DNA from: Sycon ciliatum
Lineage: Eukaryota; Porifera; Calcarea; Leucosolenida; Sycettidae
Direction: 5' to 3'
Length of the DNA stretch: 64,000 nt
Assembly: GCF_964019385.1 (NCBI RefSeq)
Contig: NC_088654.1
Coordinates: forward strand, 13,818,400 to 13,882,399
The position numbers and the translations under genes are program-made. Within the stretch, counting starts at the first letter, position 1, and each line of letters opens with the position of its first letter. The notes under the pieces were generated by a model that was given only the letters and a program-made list of their open reading frames with translations, had not been told where the DNA came from and did not search any database. Of this stretch, positions 31,402-43,002 are shown one piece after another.

Positions 31402-31662
31402 TCAACAGATTCCAAAAAGAAGGTCAAAATACTTCTTAAACGCCACTGGATCTTTAAAAAGATCCCTGAGATGGTTTGCAAATGTAGAGGTACGGTGGTG
31501 TCTGCGCCACTCGGCAGGCAGTGTATTAAAGAAAATTGCGGCACGATTAGAAAAAGAATTTACTCCATCAGTTGTCCGGTGCTTAGATATGGCAATGGAA
31601 GCATTAGAGTGGCTTCTAGTTCTAAGGCCTGGTGTGAGGGTGGTTTGAAATAATAAGGGCAC
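31402..31662 (-). pseudogene. CR1/jockey-like LINE fragment, end of RT frame
   Basis: Minus frame reads LRTRSHSNASIAIS......NSFSNRAAIFFNTLPAEWR......TFANHLRDLF, the pattern seen just before the stop in many LINE reverse transcriptase proteins (R.SF..A...WN.LP..R....F...L..). Only this C-terminal bit is present. Downstream on minus (31195-31290) may be its 3' untranslated region. Confidence 0.6.
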
Positions 31663-32023
31663 AGTCTATAATAGTAGCGCGGGTCACAATTGGAGTATGC
31701 AACAAGTATATTGACTGCATATAAAACGGCAGTACAACATGCCAAGAACATATTTGTAAGGAGGTTTTTGGTCTACTGCTTCCTTCCTGGCGCCAATGCT
31801 ATTGTGAAACATCCGTTTTGACAATATTTCTGAGTTTAGAGTTGAACAATCAGTCTTGATATGGTCAGTTTATGCCTGTGTGGACTGGAGTTGGCTTGAT
31901 AGTTGACAATTGAAAAAAATAAGAGCCCAGTCTCCAATAATAGCCCAGTCTCTAATAGTAGCGCGGGTAGAGTTGTCACTGAAAAAATAGGAACCCCGGG
32001 CTCTTATTAGAGAAAATACGATA

Positions 32024-32329
32024 GATATTTATTTAGACACGAGAACTAGTCGCTTAGGAGAGGGGGTTGAGCGCCTATTCGTTTCTGGAAATAAACGATG
32101 CACGGTTGGTATGTGAGAGCACGTCCTGAAAAAAAGAAAGAAATATCGCTACTTATGTACCATTTGTATGTGTTCGTTTCTCAAGGACGGGGGAGGGGTT
32201 ATAGAGAAATGCTATGTAGTTTTCGTTTCTAAATAAATATCGGCATTTACGGATGGCAGCGTGAACAAGGTGGGGACGCACTGTACGGGAAACAGCGCTG
32301 CTAACTACAACCCTAAACCGGCTGGTAGA
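32024..32329. other. Non-coding, nothing recognised
   Basis: CGTTTCTGGAAATAAACGAT and TTCGTTTCTAAATAAATATC are loose repeats of each other; otherwise no structure seen. Confidence 0.35.
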
Positions 32330-33298
32330 CGTCAGGCGAAATAGCACGTCATAGTACATTTGAGATCAGCGGGAAGAAGATGACGACGTCCACTAATTTA
32401 GTATCTGTGCACACGAATCTGCTGTGTGTGTGACTCTGTGTGTCAGTTATGATATCATCTTCTGTGGTTCCATGCCTAGCATGTACGTCTGAACCATCCT
32501 GCAAAGTTTGAATGACGTAGGTGGAGCGATCGCTCCGCGAAACATACTTTTTGAAATTCTCTTCATCGTATATCTTCCACCATTGAAATTTCGAATTTCT
32601 TCAAAAAAAGTGCTGAGAGGGGTGGCTTGCAACCTCGATATGGCTTGTTCCAGGCATGCTTTGGAGCCATCTTCTGTTGAAGTAGTGGCGGGGATCTGCC
32701 CTGCAACTGCTACAACAAAAAATGATTCGATCTGAGATAGGGTGAGACCGCGAATCTCGGTTGAATATTGAGTATTTCAAGCCTTTTCACGACGAAGATG
32801 GAGTTCTTTTTGGAGATGGACATCGCGGCAAAGGACATGGTGTCTGACTTCTGGCGTCTGGTGAAGCCAGGGATCATTTGTCCAGTCAGGTCGGCAGCCT
32901 AACCGTCGGTAAGCTTGTGTTTTGATCCCGTTCTGCTCGATGTGGTAGATCACAAACAATTTGATATCACACAAATTGATCTCAGCATCGTGCGTACGGT
33001 ATTTTATATTCAGAAAATCCCAAAGTGTCTCTGTGTGGCCGTCCTATGCCACGAGAAACTCCAATCAGGCGCCTATGTCCTCTGCCTTCATGATTGAATG
33101 TCCACTTCGTTTGAACAACGAACACAACAATCGAGGACGGCTTTGCAATGAAAAATACAGCTACACTGGAGCTGAAAAAAAGAAAGAAAAAAACGTGCTC
33201 AGGATGAGACTCGAGTACACGCATACTCTCCCAGCAGGTGAAACGCAAATTTTTGTGAAAAATGCATGTCGCCGACTGACCAATAATTTCGCCTGACG
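32330..33298 (-). mobile_element. Family A copy A3, full length
   Basis: 969 bp with perfect 13-bp TIR CGTCAGGCGAAAT/ATTTCGCCTGACG. It is the reference copy used to recognise the others at 5020, 7123 and 55883. Flanks (GGTAGA, GTTGGT) show no target duplication. Contains no gene; a recurrent frame of about 60 codons (MCDIKLFVIYHI...) is not otherwise supported. Confidence 0.88.
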
Positions 33299-33359
33299 GT
33301 TGGTCGTGTTCCGCATCTCCATATCAGCATAAAGCACTGACAATGCAAGCAGTGGATGC

Positions 33360-33780
<421 letters not shown>

Positions 33781-33822
33781 CAAGGTGCAAGTTCAAAATA
33801 TGTTAGGTTCACCCATTCTTAC

Positions 33823-33945
33823 CTGAACACATTCTTCCATTCCAGGTTTGGCTAGTGGGACATTCACATGAGTAGGAGCCCTCTGTGTTTATGCATTTTA
33901 CTTTGTTAAGACATGCATGCTTCAGTGATGTGCACTCATCCACGT
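33823..33945 (-). CDS. Calcium-binding EGF-like exon
   Basis: Internal exon of 123 bp on minus: acceptor ATACAG before 33945, donor TTCAG|GTAAGA at 33823. Phase 1-1, 41 codons. It reads DVDEC......C.....C.NTEGSYSCEC..........C, a complete six-cysteine EGF module with the calcium-binding DVDEC start and the N-T-x-G-S-Y-x-C signature. Such modules form rods in secreted and cell-surface proteins. The next upstream module is at 34879-35007. Confidence 0.92.
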
Positions 33946-34404
33946 CTGTATTAGCAGCCAGCAGACGTGTGAACATAAAGACAATGTGCCGTGAGACAAG
34001 GGTGCACTGAACTAGTATAGAGTGCAGTTACATGTCGCTTACCCGGCAGACAATCACGAGGCACGTCGGTTACCCAACAACGCACCAACAGCCTATGCAC
34101 TGCATACAGGCGCATAGCCTGCAGGGGGGGGCATGCGCCCCCCCCCCCCCCCGCCCCTTAAAAACTCCGACCTACTTATAGGTTGCCTATGTCCTCATCT
34201 CTCTTCGTTTTGTTTTCGCTGCCTGGGCTCTCTTTTATCTTTGCTTGCTTGCTTGCTGGTATTGCTGAGGGAACATTTTTTTTTTGTGGGTCCCCATGGT
34301 GCATGGGCCACGCGTACTCATCCGGGGGATATGTGTGAATAATAATAATAATATAGGTTCAGCATGCACATAATGACGATCAATGACTTGCACCAGCCGT
34401 CCTA

Positions 34405-34660
34405 CACGGACGAATACAACGGGGACAAGACAGGAAAATAAGTATACAATTGGGACAAGATGAGAAAGTGTGTATACGGAGGAAACAGAAGATGGTGCAG
34501 CCGCATGTACACAGGAGTCAAAGACAGCGCAGCAGCGTGTACCAAGGAGTCAAAGACAGCACAGCAGGGTGCACCACGGTTCAGCAGCATGTACGACAAA
34601 GAGACACAAACGCAGCAGCATGTACGACAAAGAGACACAAGCATGAACAAGGTTTGTCCT
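34405..34660. repeat. Decayed LTR fragment related to the LTR at 45650-46104
   Basis: Shares GGGGACAAGACA, GGTGCAGCCGCATGTAC, GCAGCATGTAC and CAAAGAGACACAA words in the same order as the LTR of the non-autonomous element at 45650-48304, with many substitutions. A solo or truncated LTR lying in the intron between the two EGF exons. Confidence 0.7.
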
Positions 34661-34878
34661 GGAGAGCAGTATATAAGTGGTGCTTTTCGGGCACACTGTG
34701 TATTGAGCAGGGAGTGGTGCTTTCTTCCAGGTTTGCCAAGTGGACGGTGCGACGTGCTCCTCGTGTGCTCCGGATGGCAGTCGTGAGTCAATCACGCGTC
34801 AAGTTTGGCAGGAAGCGTGTGTTCCTCGTTGGAACAACCAACTTCATATTGTTTTCGTTTCTTTTAATTCTCACTCAC

Positions 34879-35007
34879 CGGAACATTTAGATCCAGTCCA
34901 GGTGTACCCACTGCTGCATAAACATTGGTAAGAACCCAAAGTGTTTGCACATGTAGCATTCTGATCCGAAGCACACGTATGCGTTCCGGACGTACATTCA
35001 TCAACAT
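34879..35007 (-). CDS. Calcium-binding EGF-like exon
   Basis: Internal exon of 129 bp on minus: acceptor TATTTCAG before 35007, donor TTCCG|GTGAGT at 34879. Phase 1-1, 43 codons. It reads DVDEC....HTC....NATCANTLGSYQCLCSSGYTWTGSKC: six cysteines, calcium-binding start, and the Asn/Tyr signature between Cys3 and Cys4. It is in frame with the next exon at 33823-33945, so at least two EGF modules are in tandem. EGF exons of exactly this phase are readily duplicated and shuffled. Confidence 0.92.
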
Positions 35008-35191
35008 CTGAAATAGCAGCAGGGAGCAAAGGTGCCAGGGAGAAAACTTATCTTCAGGAGACAAACAAAAGAAAAAATGACATTAATTTTCAGTTGACAG
35101 ATTCATCTCAGTTCTCAAGACTGCTTAATTGCTAAGATCTATTCTTGAAGCGCCCGAGAAGTTGGCGTCCAGACAAAAGGCAAAAAAAATA

Positions 35192-36066
35192 CCGTAGTTC
35201 CCGGTGTGTTGGCCGCACCGGCCTCTAAGGGGCACCCCTCCCCCCCCCCCTTTTTCGGGGTCCAAAACCTGAATTTTTTTACAATCGGTTTATTAGCCGA
35301 ACTCCCGACTTTGAAATATTGGACAACCTAACCCGATGGGTATCGGTACAAACAAGACGTCACCGATTGATAGAAAAGTTGAGAAGCACGTGTGCAGTTC
35401 TACAGATATCGCCTATGTAGGAGACGGACTTTCTCCTATGCAAACCACTATGTATTACTATGCATTGCACTATTCATTGCTGGCACCATCCGGTCTCTTG
35501 TTACCTACATTAGATGATATCGGTCTTCTTCCGTCCACACAATAACACTTATGTGGCCAGTGATACGTGACTGTCACTGTTACCTTTAGAGATCGCTAGC
35601 TAGCGCTAGGAGCTGTAGCTGGACTTCGAATCTCTTATATGGATCCGTCTTTCAGTTTCCCAGTTCAGTTGTTGTTTTGTCTTCCCTTCCATTTCACTCT
35701 TGTTTTCTGTCTAACTAACTCACTTCTGTGCTACCTACGTTTGTCTTTTCGTGCAATCTTATTCCCTGAGACTACTGCTTGTGCTTTGAGTCGTGAGAGA
35801 CTGAACCAGTTTGCCTTGTCACTTGGTCGCGTACTACAGCCTAGTTTGTCTTTCACTCAGAACTGAAAACATGTAGATGATTCGCACAAGTACAATGATG
35901 GATTGCAGAACATGAACAGTAGTCACATTACACCATACATGCACTATACGCATGGAGTGCTGTAGCACTGGTCGTTTCACATCCAACATTGGGAGTCTAA
36001 GTCGCAGGGACGATTTTGGAGTGTTTAATGCGTTTTAAAGTGCGGCTAACAGCCCGGACAATACGG
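35192..36066. mobile_element. Tc1/mariner-like element with CCGTA ends
   Basis: Left end CCGTAGTTCCCGGTGTGTTG and right end CTAACAGCCCGGACAATACGG are imperfect inverted repeats that continue into GGCCGCAC/GTGCGGC; TA flanks both. 875 bp. Small open frames inside look like chance. Confidence 0.6.
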
Positions 36067-36151
36067 TAGATTAGAAATACCAACTCCATCTTAGTTCAAG
36101 TGTTGATCAATCTAGAAATCTCGGAATTCTCACTCTTGTAGATTAGAAATA

Positions 36152-36338
36152 CAGTAAAACCTCTTAATAGGACGAACACCAAGGGACCGATGATATTTGT
36201 TCGCAATAACGGGAGTTCTTCTTATCCGTATGTTATACCCAGTGAATACACAGTGATTTATCCAATGGAGCTACGAATACTAGTTCTTCTTAAGCAAACA
36301 TTTGTCTTATCAGTGTTCTTCCTAACGAGGTTTCACTG
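36152..36338. mobile_element. pogo/Tigger-like MITE
   Basis: 187 bp, ends CAGTAAAACCTC and GAGGTTTCACTG, TA at each border. The CAGTxAAACCTC terminus is characteristic of pogo-group elements. Confidence 0.75.
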
Positions 36339-36340
36339 TA

Positions 36341-36889
36341 CAGTAACCATGGTAACACTCTCCAGACCCTGGCAGGTTGGGACCCAGCACTGCCCGTAGC
36401 TAGGAATTGCCCGTAACTCGGAACATGCGTACCTAGTGAATAAAAGTAAACAATTTGTATGCCAATCAATAGGTTGTGGAGCCTTTTTTTCGTCGAGATG
36501 CCAGTTTTTGTGGCTCTGGAAGGGCCAGGAAGATGCCCAGTAGATGGACCTGCCCCTATTAGGGACGTCCGGTTTGGGGAGTTTTACTCGAAATAGAACT
36601 GTCAACAAAACTACGCTCAGGAAAGTGAAAAGGCGTAAACTGGGTAACCGGAAATACGCTCTGCCACGTCGGGAGTGTCCTGTGTCCTTTGCTCCAAAGT
36701 GAGCTAGCACACGTACGCACTACTGGCCGAGTCTTCGCATTCTAACATGTATGCATAGTTATGGAACTGTTGATGTACCGGAACGTCGAGTTTGACCTAT
36801 GGTGCGCAGGAAATTGGTCCACTTCGGGGCAAAGTCTAAGAGATGATGTCGCGTTTGCTTACCTCAGGATTGCATGCTGACAAGTGGCT
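36341..36889. other. Non-coding, nothing recognised
   Basis: No gene, repeat border or RNA gene that I can support. Confidence 0.35.
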
Positions 36890-37762
36890 CGCACCCGAGT
36901 ACTCATTTGAGCAAGAGTAAAATAATCTGATGCGAGCGGCGCTGAGATGAACGAACCAAAACTGCGATATCGTGGAATGAGAATTGCTGCTGCGCTGCTT
37001 GGCGTGTAGCCGATGGCGAGGTGATGATGTTCAATGGCGGAATTATAGAGCCTACATTTCTGGCAAATACGTAGCCCTTACCCGCGAGCTTACGCATACC
37101 GTGATTCCCACGGCTAGGCGAATCAGCTGATCGCACTTGAGGAGTCCTTGTCAGAGTTGCGGTTGCCGTGTCGGCAGCAAGAAGGCTTCCTCTCTGTTTG
37201 GAACATCTTATTTCTTCATTCATGGACAATATATTTTGAACTTGCAAGACTCAACCGTATCATGATTATCATAATAAGTATCATAATTATTATTATCATC
37301 GTTCTAGCTCATTTTTTCCCCTGTCATAGTCCTGTATATCATGTTCAGCATAAGCGAAGTTGTGGATCATGCTTGCATGGTCGACTCCAACGCGTACATG
37401 CAAGTAATAATAATAAGACTCAACCGAGCTCCTTTCCTCAACAAACTACACTGGAAAACCTCCCGGGAGATCCTGCCAGGGCTGCTGGTGCTGGTGCTCT
37501 CAGAATGCTTGTCAAACACGACCTCAAGAGATGCACTCACATTACCGACATGCACTCAAGGCAGATGGTCGTTTTTTTCCAATTTCAACAAACTCCAGTT
37601 GATCGATAGGCAAAGATTTGTATTGTAAAGCGTTGAAAAGCCTTGGTGCTCAGCTACGCGTACAGTGCCATTTTAGCTGTCTCCTAGCAAAAACCTCAAT
37701 AAATGAGGGCCAAACGTACCGATACTATAGTGTCGGTTCGCTTTTTGTAGACCGGTAAAGGG
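36890..37762. mobile_element. Family P copy A, truncated and rearranged
   Basis: Right end TAGACCGGTAAAGGG and preceding sequence match the copy at 37778-38785. About 190 bp at its left (36890-37080) is present in the opposite orientation relative to the rest, so a segment was inverted in place. A 157-bp insert splits it at 37258. Confidence 0.65.
37258..37414 (+). mobile_element. SINE-like retroposed insert, 157 bp
   Basis: Flanked by a perfect 12-bp duplication AAGACTCAACCG (37246-37257 and 37415-37426) that is single in the other family P copies. Ends in TAATAATAAT. The head is A/T-rich with TATCAT repeats and no clear polymerase III boxes, so the class is inferred from duplication length and tail. 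Confidence 0.6.
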
Positions 37763-37777
37763 CCCGAGTTTAAAAAA

Positions 37778-38785
37778 CCCTTTGCCGGTCTAACTCAATG
37801 TATGTGAGGGGTGGTCACGCAAATACATGTACACACAACCAGCAATAACTCAAGAACCATGTGATGTAGGTATGGGTAAACCATATATTTTCAAAATCTG
37901 TATGCCTGAACGCGTCCAGAAAATTCAAATATGACTAGGTCCAGGCAAAGATAGGGCCCATGGTAGCCCTTCAAGTTGAGAGAAAATACAATTGCGAATG
38001 AAATACACGAATATTACAGCACGAAGGGCGTACCAAGTTCGTGATGGAGCTGAAGTCGTACGATAAACAATCAGGTAAGGGCTACGTCTTTACAAGAAAT
38101 GTAGGCTCTCTACAATACCGCCATTGAACACCAACACCTCGCCATCGGCGATACGCCAGCAGCAGCAATTCCCATTCCACAATATCACAGTTTCGGTTTG
38201 TTCATCTCAGCGCTGCTCGCGTCAGATTCACTCTCGCTCAGATGAGTACTCAGGCGCGAGCTTACGTATGCCATGATTCTCACTGCCAGGCGAATCAGCT
38301 GATCGCACCTGACGAGTCCTTGTGACAGTGGCTGTCGCCGTGTCGGCAGCAAGAAGGCTTCCTCTCAGTTTGGAGAATTTTGTTTCTTCATTCGTGGACG
38401 ATATATTTTTGAACTAGCAGGACTCAACGGAGCTCTTTTTCTCGACACACTACACTGCAAAACCTCCCGGGAGATCCAGCCTGGACTGGTGATGTTACTG
38501 CTCTCAGAACGCTTGTCAAACATGGCCCCAAGAGATGCACTAGCATTCTCGAAATGCGCGAATGGCGGATGGTCGTCTTTTCCAATTTCAACAAACTTCA
38601 GTCGATCGATACGGCAAAAATTTGTATGGTAAGCATGGTTGTTTTGTACATCGTCAGAAAGCCTTGGACCTCAGCTACGCGTAGAGCGCCATTTTAGCTG
38701 TCTCCTAGCAACAAGACCCCCAAAAATGAGGGCCAAACGTACCGATACTATAGTATCGGTTCGCTTAAGGTAGACCGGTAAAGGG
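37778..38785. mobile_element. Family P copy B (TTAA element, piggyBac-like ends)
   Basis: 1,008 bp. Left CCCTTTGCCGGTCTAAC, right GTAGACCGGTAAAGGG followed by TTAA. The left flank has decayed to AAAA. Matches the copy at 42820-57520 in reverse orientation. Near the right end sits the palindrome CCGATACTATAGTATCGG. Confidence 0.75.
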
Positions 38786-38789
38786 TTAA

Positions 38790-39777
38790 CCCTTTACCGT
38801 TTTAGGTATTTGTACAGCATAAATCGACCGTCATTGTTCATGCCGTAAATTTTTTATTTTTCACTTTTATTATGTACAAAATGGGGTGATTCTGAAAGTA
38901 AAAACCCTCAGGAATGCGATGCAACAACTTTCAAGTCCAGAAAACGAACACAGATTTCACTATTTAGCACTAATAATTATTTGGATTTATTCCCGATCGG
39001 GCAAACTGTTGCAATATGCAATAAATCAGATCCTTGCACTGGAGTGGCTCCCTCAGGTAAGTGGATACCAGGTTCGTTCTCTGGGTGGAATGCAGGAGTG
39101 TTACCAGTCACAGCGGTGTCAGCATTGTCCCAAGTATTGCAAATATCGACTAGTGCAGGTTGCACCGCTGGCTGTACATAGTACCTGTGCACCACGACCT
39201 CTACCGTGACGACGGCCTATTCCACGGCCGAATCCTCTCTCTCTGCCACGTCCCCTTCCACCATTAGTGGCACTCATCTCAGCGACACTGTCGTCGTCTG
39301 TGACATCCATGTCACTCTCACTGGCGCTGCTTTCACTCGCCATGTCATCGTCGCGGTCGTCGTCAGAATAAATATTTTCAACAGGATTGTCTGGCTCCAC
39401 AAACTCATCTTCGCTGGATGAGGCAGCGACAGAGTCGTCAGGAAGGGTCTCCAGAAGCGAAAGAGCTTGCTCCGCGTCCATGGCTTGCACAGCAGGGCAG
39501 ACAGTTGTGAGGCCAGCTCAAGCAAAAGTCGAAATAATCTGCAGGCAATACCAAAAGTCGCAGGGTACGCACTTTTCCCAAAGCGCATTTTTCAAGTCGC
39601 GATTTTCGCGATTTTTTATAATGCATCACACAAAAAAATTGTCGGCATCCTCTGCGCGTACATCTTGGCTACCAGTAGGGAAAATCCCAGCTCTCTGCGG
39701 TGAACCAGTCCAGCGCTGTGCGCATAGAAGTCATCGACCGCGAGCGGTCGAAATTTGTACGTACAAACGGTAAAGAG
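38790..39777 (-). mobile_element. piggyBac-like deletion derivative
   Basis: 988 bp, ends CCCTTTACCGTTT and AAACGGTAAAGAG, flanked by TTAA at 38786-38789 and 39778-39781. It contains a transposase-like N-terminus on minus but no catalytic part. Its left TTAA is also the right TTAA of family P copy B. Confidence 0.78.
39119..39481 (-). pseudogene. piggyBac transposase N-terminal fragment
   Basis: From ATG 39481: MDAEQALSLLETLPDD, then a strongly acidic stretch (DEFVEPDNP..., YSDDDRDDDMASE, SDMDVTDDD) and an Arg-Gly-rich block (GGRGRGRERGFGRG). Acidic N-termini of this kind precede the catalytic domain in piggyBac-derived proteins; here that domain is deleted. Assignment is supported mainly by the TTAA ends around it. 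Confidence 0.55.
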
Positions 39778-39781
39778 TTAA

Positions 39782-40172
39782 AGGATTACCCAGAGGCTAT
39801 AAACTGTTTTCTTGTTTTCTTTTTCTTTTTCTTTAGTTGTTGTGTCAGTCCAGTGATATCATGTTCTGTGATTGCCCGTATAAGAGGCTTGTTCAAATAT
39901 AAATAAAAACCCAGAGGCTCTAGGCCTGTCGAGGGGATCTCTTACCCATAGAAATATCTTGTACTCGGGGAAAGAGGAGAAGAGGACACAAAAGAAAAAG
40001 AAAAAAGGAAACAAACCCAGCAATTGTGCATGTCAAGGTGTTGGTATACCACCGTGTAGTGAGTGAATCGTCGAAATTGCTGGAAGAGGGAATGTTTCTT
40101 CTTCGCGCAGATGTGGAGAGATCGGCAATCAATCGTTTAACCTTTTGAGCATGCGTGACGTTCTGACACGTC
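39782..40172. other. Non-coding, nothing recognised
   Basis: ACCCAGAGGCT occurs twice (39787 and 39909), framing about 120 bp, without clear transposon ends. Confidence 0.35.
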
Positions 40173-40816
40173 TGATATGTCTACAGTTAGCAAGAAGACA
40201 TTTATTATAAAACAAATCTGAAGTCGGCTAATGTCGAGGACGACAGTAAAATCGGTCGCTCCGCAGAGACAGGCTTTGGAGCTGGTGATGTGGTGCTGGG
40301 TTGCACGGGTTGTTGTGTTGGTTGTGTCAGTCGTTGTATAGTTTGTTGGAACAGGTCAGCCATTTTACGTTCCCTCTCCTCTGAGGACTTCATTTGTGCC
40401 GCCAACATCGCGGTCAGGGCAACAATGTCAGGAGCAGGGTCTGAGTCGGACATCGTGGTCGCAACCTACACAAATGCTGGTATCACGAACAAACCACAAA
40501 AAATCGGCCAGTGCGCAACACAACGAGGTGCAAACACAAAGCACGAGAAGCTAAACACACAGGTGAGTTCTACAAGGAACGAACAGTTCACTGCGCCATG
40601 ATATGTCTACAGTTAGCAAGAAGACATTTATTATAAAACAAATCTGAAGAGAAGGAAAACACAACTGAAGAGGCAAAACACATGAAGCACGGAAGTATCT
40701 CCCAAGCCAAGCAAGCATGCCGTTATGGTGCGAGGTCATACAACTGTGGTACAAATCTAGTACGGGAGTACATGAACTACAGGTCAAATATGGCATGGGG
40801 GAATCCATATACATCA
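40173..40816 (-). mobile_element. Internally deleted LTR retrotransposon
   Basis: A full 218-bp LTR (40599-40816, TGATATG...TACATCA) and the terminal 51 bp of the other LTR (40173-40223) enclose a gag start. ACGTC duplicates flank the whole (40168-40172, 40817-40821). On minus, TGGCGCAGTGAAC directly after the LTR is the primer-binding site. Pol and most of gag are lost, yet the outer ends and duplication survive. Confidence 0.78.
40205..40453 (-). pseudogene. gag N-terminal fragment of the deleted LTR element
   Basis: ATG at 40453 opens MSDSDPAPDIVALTAMLAAQ, a helical segment (SEERERKMADLFQQTIQRL), a Gln/Pro linker and SSSTLADF, the usual beginning of gypsy-type capsid. After that it runs into LTR sequence and stops. 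Confidence 0.6.
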
Positions 40817-40821
40817 ACGTC

Positions 40822-41565
40822 ATGACCACTGCCACTGTGACACGCTAGAACGTCACTGTTGCGGTGCGACTTGGTCCCGCAACTAACCATCGTCAGGCAG
40901 ACCATAAAACCCCAGAAACTCCTTTAATCGACATTACCACTCGTTTCCAACAAGAACACCAAAAGAACACTCCGAACAACGATCGCCAAATCGCTGTCCA
41001 GAGCAAAACGTGCAGCGTGCGTGCATTTGGCTTGCGCTGCATGCATGCACACAACGACGTGGCATAGAGAGAAAATGCAGCGTACAGAAAATGCATGATT
41101 TATCGTAGCCATAGAGATACTAAATATGGCGACTGCCAAAGTCCGCGTGCAGCGCGGACGAGTGCATGCAACGAACAGAAAAGCAATAATTTGAAATGCA
41201 GAACAAGCAGAAACTAATAATTACTTGCAATGTGCTGGAGTGAAAGAATAAAGAATTGTTGATTACGGAGGTGAAAACAGTGTCTGTCAAGGGGTGCTTG
41301 CACCCAGCGACAGGGTGACAGCACACCCTGTCAGCGAGAGTAAGTTTCGCCAAGTAGATCGTAGCGGAGTTGCCGCGGATGGCGATAATGCAACGGATCA
41401 AGTACATGTACTAGTAAGTACATGTACATTGCAACCAATTAGTGTGTCAACAATTCTACTTATATAATACATTAGAACAATTCACAAGATATTCCGCTCG
41501 TGAACATGTCGTGGTACGAACACGCATAGCAATTACTGTATCATAAAATGTGTCTCGACGTAGAC
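40822..41565. other. Non-coding, nothing recognised
   Basis: A GTACATGTAC palindrome pair lies at 41402-41427. No genes. Confidence 0.35.
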
Positions 41566-41572
41566 GTAACAG

Positions 41573-42206
41573 TAGGGACGTCAGCGAACGCACTGCGCAG
41601 GCCTCTGCGCATGCATTGCGTCATCGATTTTTTGAACGTGATCGCGGCCGACAGAGAAAACATGGCCGCGGTCTGTTTGCACCGCTGGGAGTCGTAAAAT
41701 TACTGTTCTTCTGTCCCCGCGACCATTCAAATCATACGCGATACAGGAGGACCCACGAGCTCACCACGTTCTCCCCGGTCGATTTCTCTGAAAGTTTGCA
41801 CATCGTGAAACACCAGTATGAGAGGTGTTCAGGCCAATTTTCAAGGGATTACCCTGGTTGGATCGTTCCAAAATCGGACTTGCATTTTTCGCAAGCGGCC
41901 ATTTCTTGCGCGATGGAAGCGCCCTGCCCTGGTGAGTAACCAGCGTCGCGCTTGGTAGAGAGTTGCTGCAATCAGCTCCCTGATGTCTTCGCTGCCATTG
42001 TCAGAAGCGATGGGCCCTGAATTTGTTTGAGAGTCTCTGGATGCTACTTTTCCTCAGCCTAGTTTTCAGCCATTCCGTGCATCTTCTTCGCACGATTTAT
42101 TTTGCAAAAAAATGAAAGGGTTCATGAGTTTTTTTGTCGGCCGCGCGTAGATGGGCCAGGCTGACCTGCGCAGATGGGCTGCGCAGTGCGTTCGCTGATA
42201 TCCCTA
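41573..42206. mobile_element. hAT-like MITE
   Basis: 634 bp. TIR TAGGGA...TCAGCGAACGCACTGCGCAG at the left with its complement at the right (29 bp, two mismatches). GTAACAG duplicated at 41566-41572 and 42207-42213. A 129-codon frame inside is unsupported. Confidence 0.75.
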
Positions 42207-42213
42207 GTAACAG

Positions 42214-42815
42214 ATATGCACTCGTGATGTAATTCTAACAGACTAACAAATAAATATTACACTCGCGAAATACATAGCAGTAATACGCAACGCACCAGTA
42301 TTGCAAGCGACCTAGCATGTCTTGACAATACTGCCCTTGCAGAATGTGACAGTTCTGTACACAATTCGTAACTACAATACACTAATAGTATCAACGTGCA
42401 ACATATGACAACAATGTCATGAAAGGATAATGTTCAAGAGCGCAGTCTCCTGTCCAGTCACGAATCAGTACGGAACTACATCGATACCGCGTTTCTTCCA
42501 TGGCGTGGCGTCGAGCTGTACCCCTGCGCAGAGGACTCCTAGGATGTACGAGTACCGTAAAAAAATGCTAGTGGCTCCGTAAGTTTGAACTGGAGTTACA
42601 TGCGCGTGCATACATTTCAAAATACCAATTTCTCGTAAAACTACCTTTATGAAAACGGTCATAACTTTGGTAATCTGTGTCGTATTTCCAAAACAAAAAC
42701 AGTTTTGTGCTCAGGATACATGAAAGAATCGTTTGAAATCAAGTTTGCTCAAATAGAGTTAATTTAAATTTCTTGCTGCATGGCAGAGGTTTTCAATGGG
42801 CCCGGGCTCAAAAGG
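42214..42815. other. Non-coding, nothing recognised
   Basis: No gene or repeat border seen. The end (GGGCCCGGGCTCAAAAGG) before the TTAA resembles bases 37760-37777 before family P copy B, suggesting both inserted into related targets. Confidence 0.35.
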
Positions 42816-43002
42816 TTAACCCTTTACCGGTCTACCATAAGCGTACCGATACTATAGTATCGGTACGTTTGGCCCTCATGTTTTTTGGGGTCTTGTTGCT
42901 AGGAGACAGCTAAAATGGCGCTCTACGCGTAGCTGAGGTCCAAGGCTTTCTGACGATGTGCAAAACAACCATGCTTACCATACAAATTTTTGCCGTATCG
43001 AT

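Larger units (their letters stand above)
29883..32021. mobile_element. Tc1/mariner-like element holding a hAT and LINE remnant
   Basis: Ends CCGTATTTTCTCTAAT and ATTAGAGAAAATACGA, flanked by TA at 29881-29882 and 32022-32023. About 0.9 kb without the nested hAT. Repeated CCCAGTCTCCAATAATA words lie near the inner borders. No transposase. Confidence 0.7.

Noticed and set aside
6897-33000. Recurring short protein MCDIKLFVIYHI...
   Set aside because: Appears in most family A copies only because the copies are similar; about 60 codons, no start context and no homology I recognise.
41550-41939. 129-codon Arg-rich frame
   Set aside because: Starts outside and continues inside a MITE; no recognisable domain or second copy.
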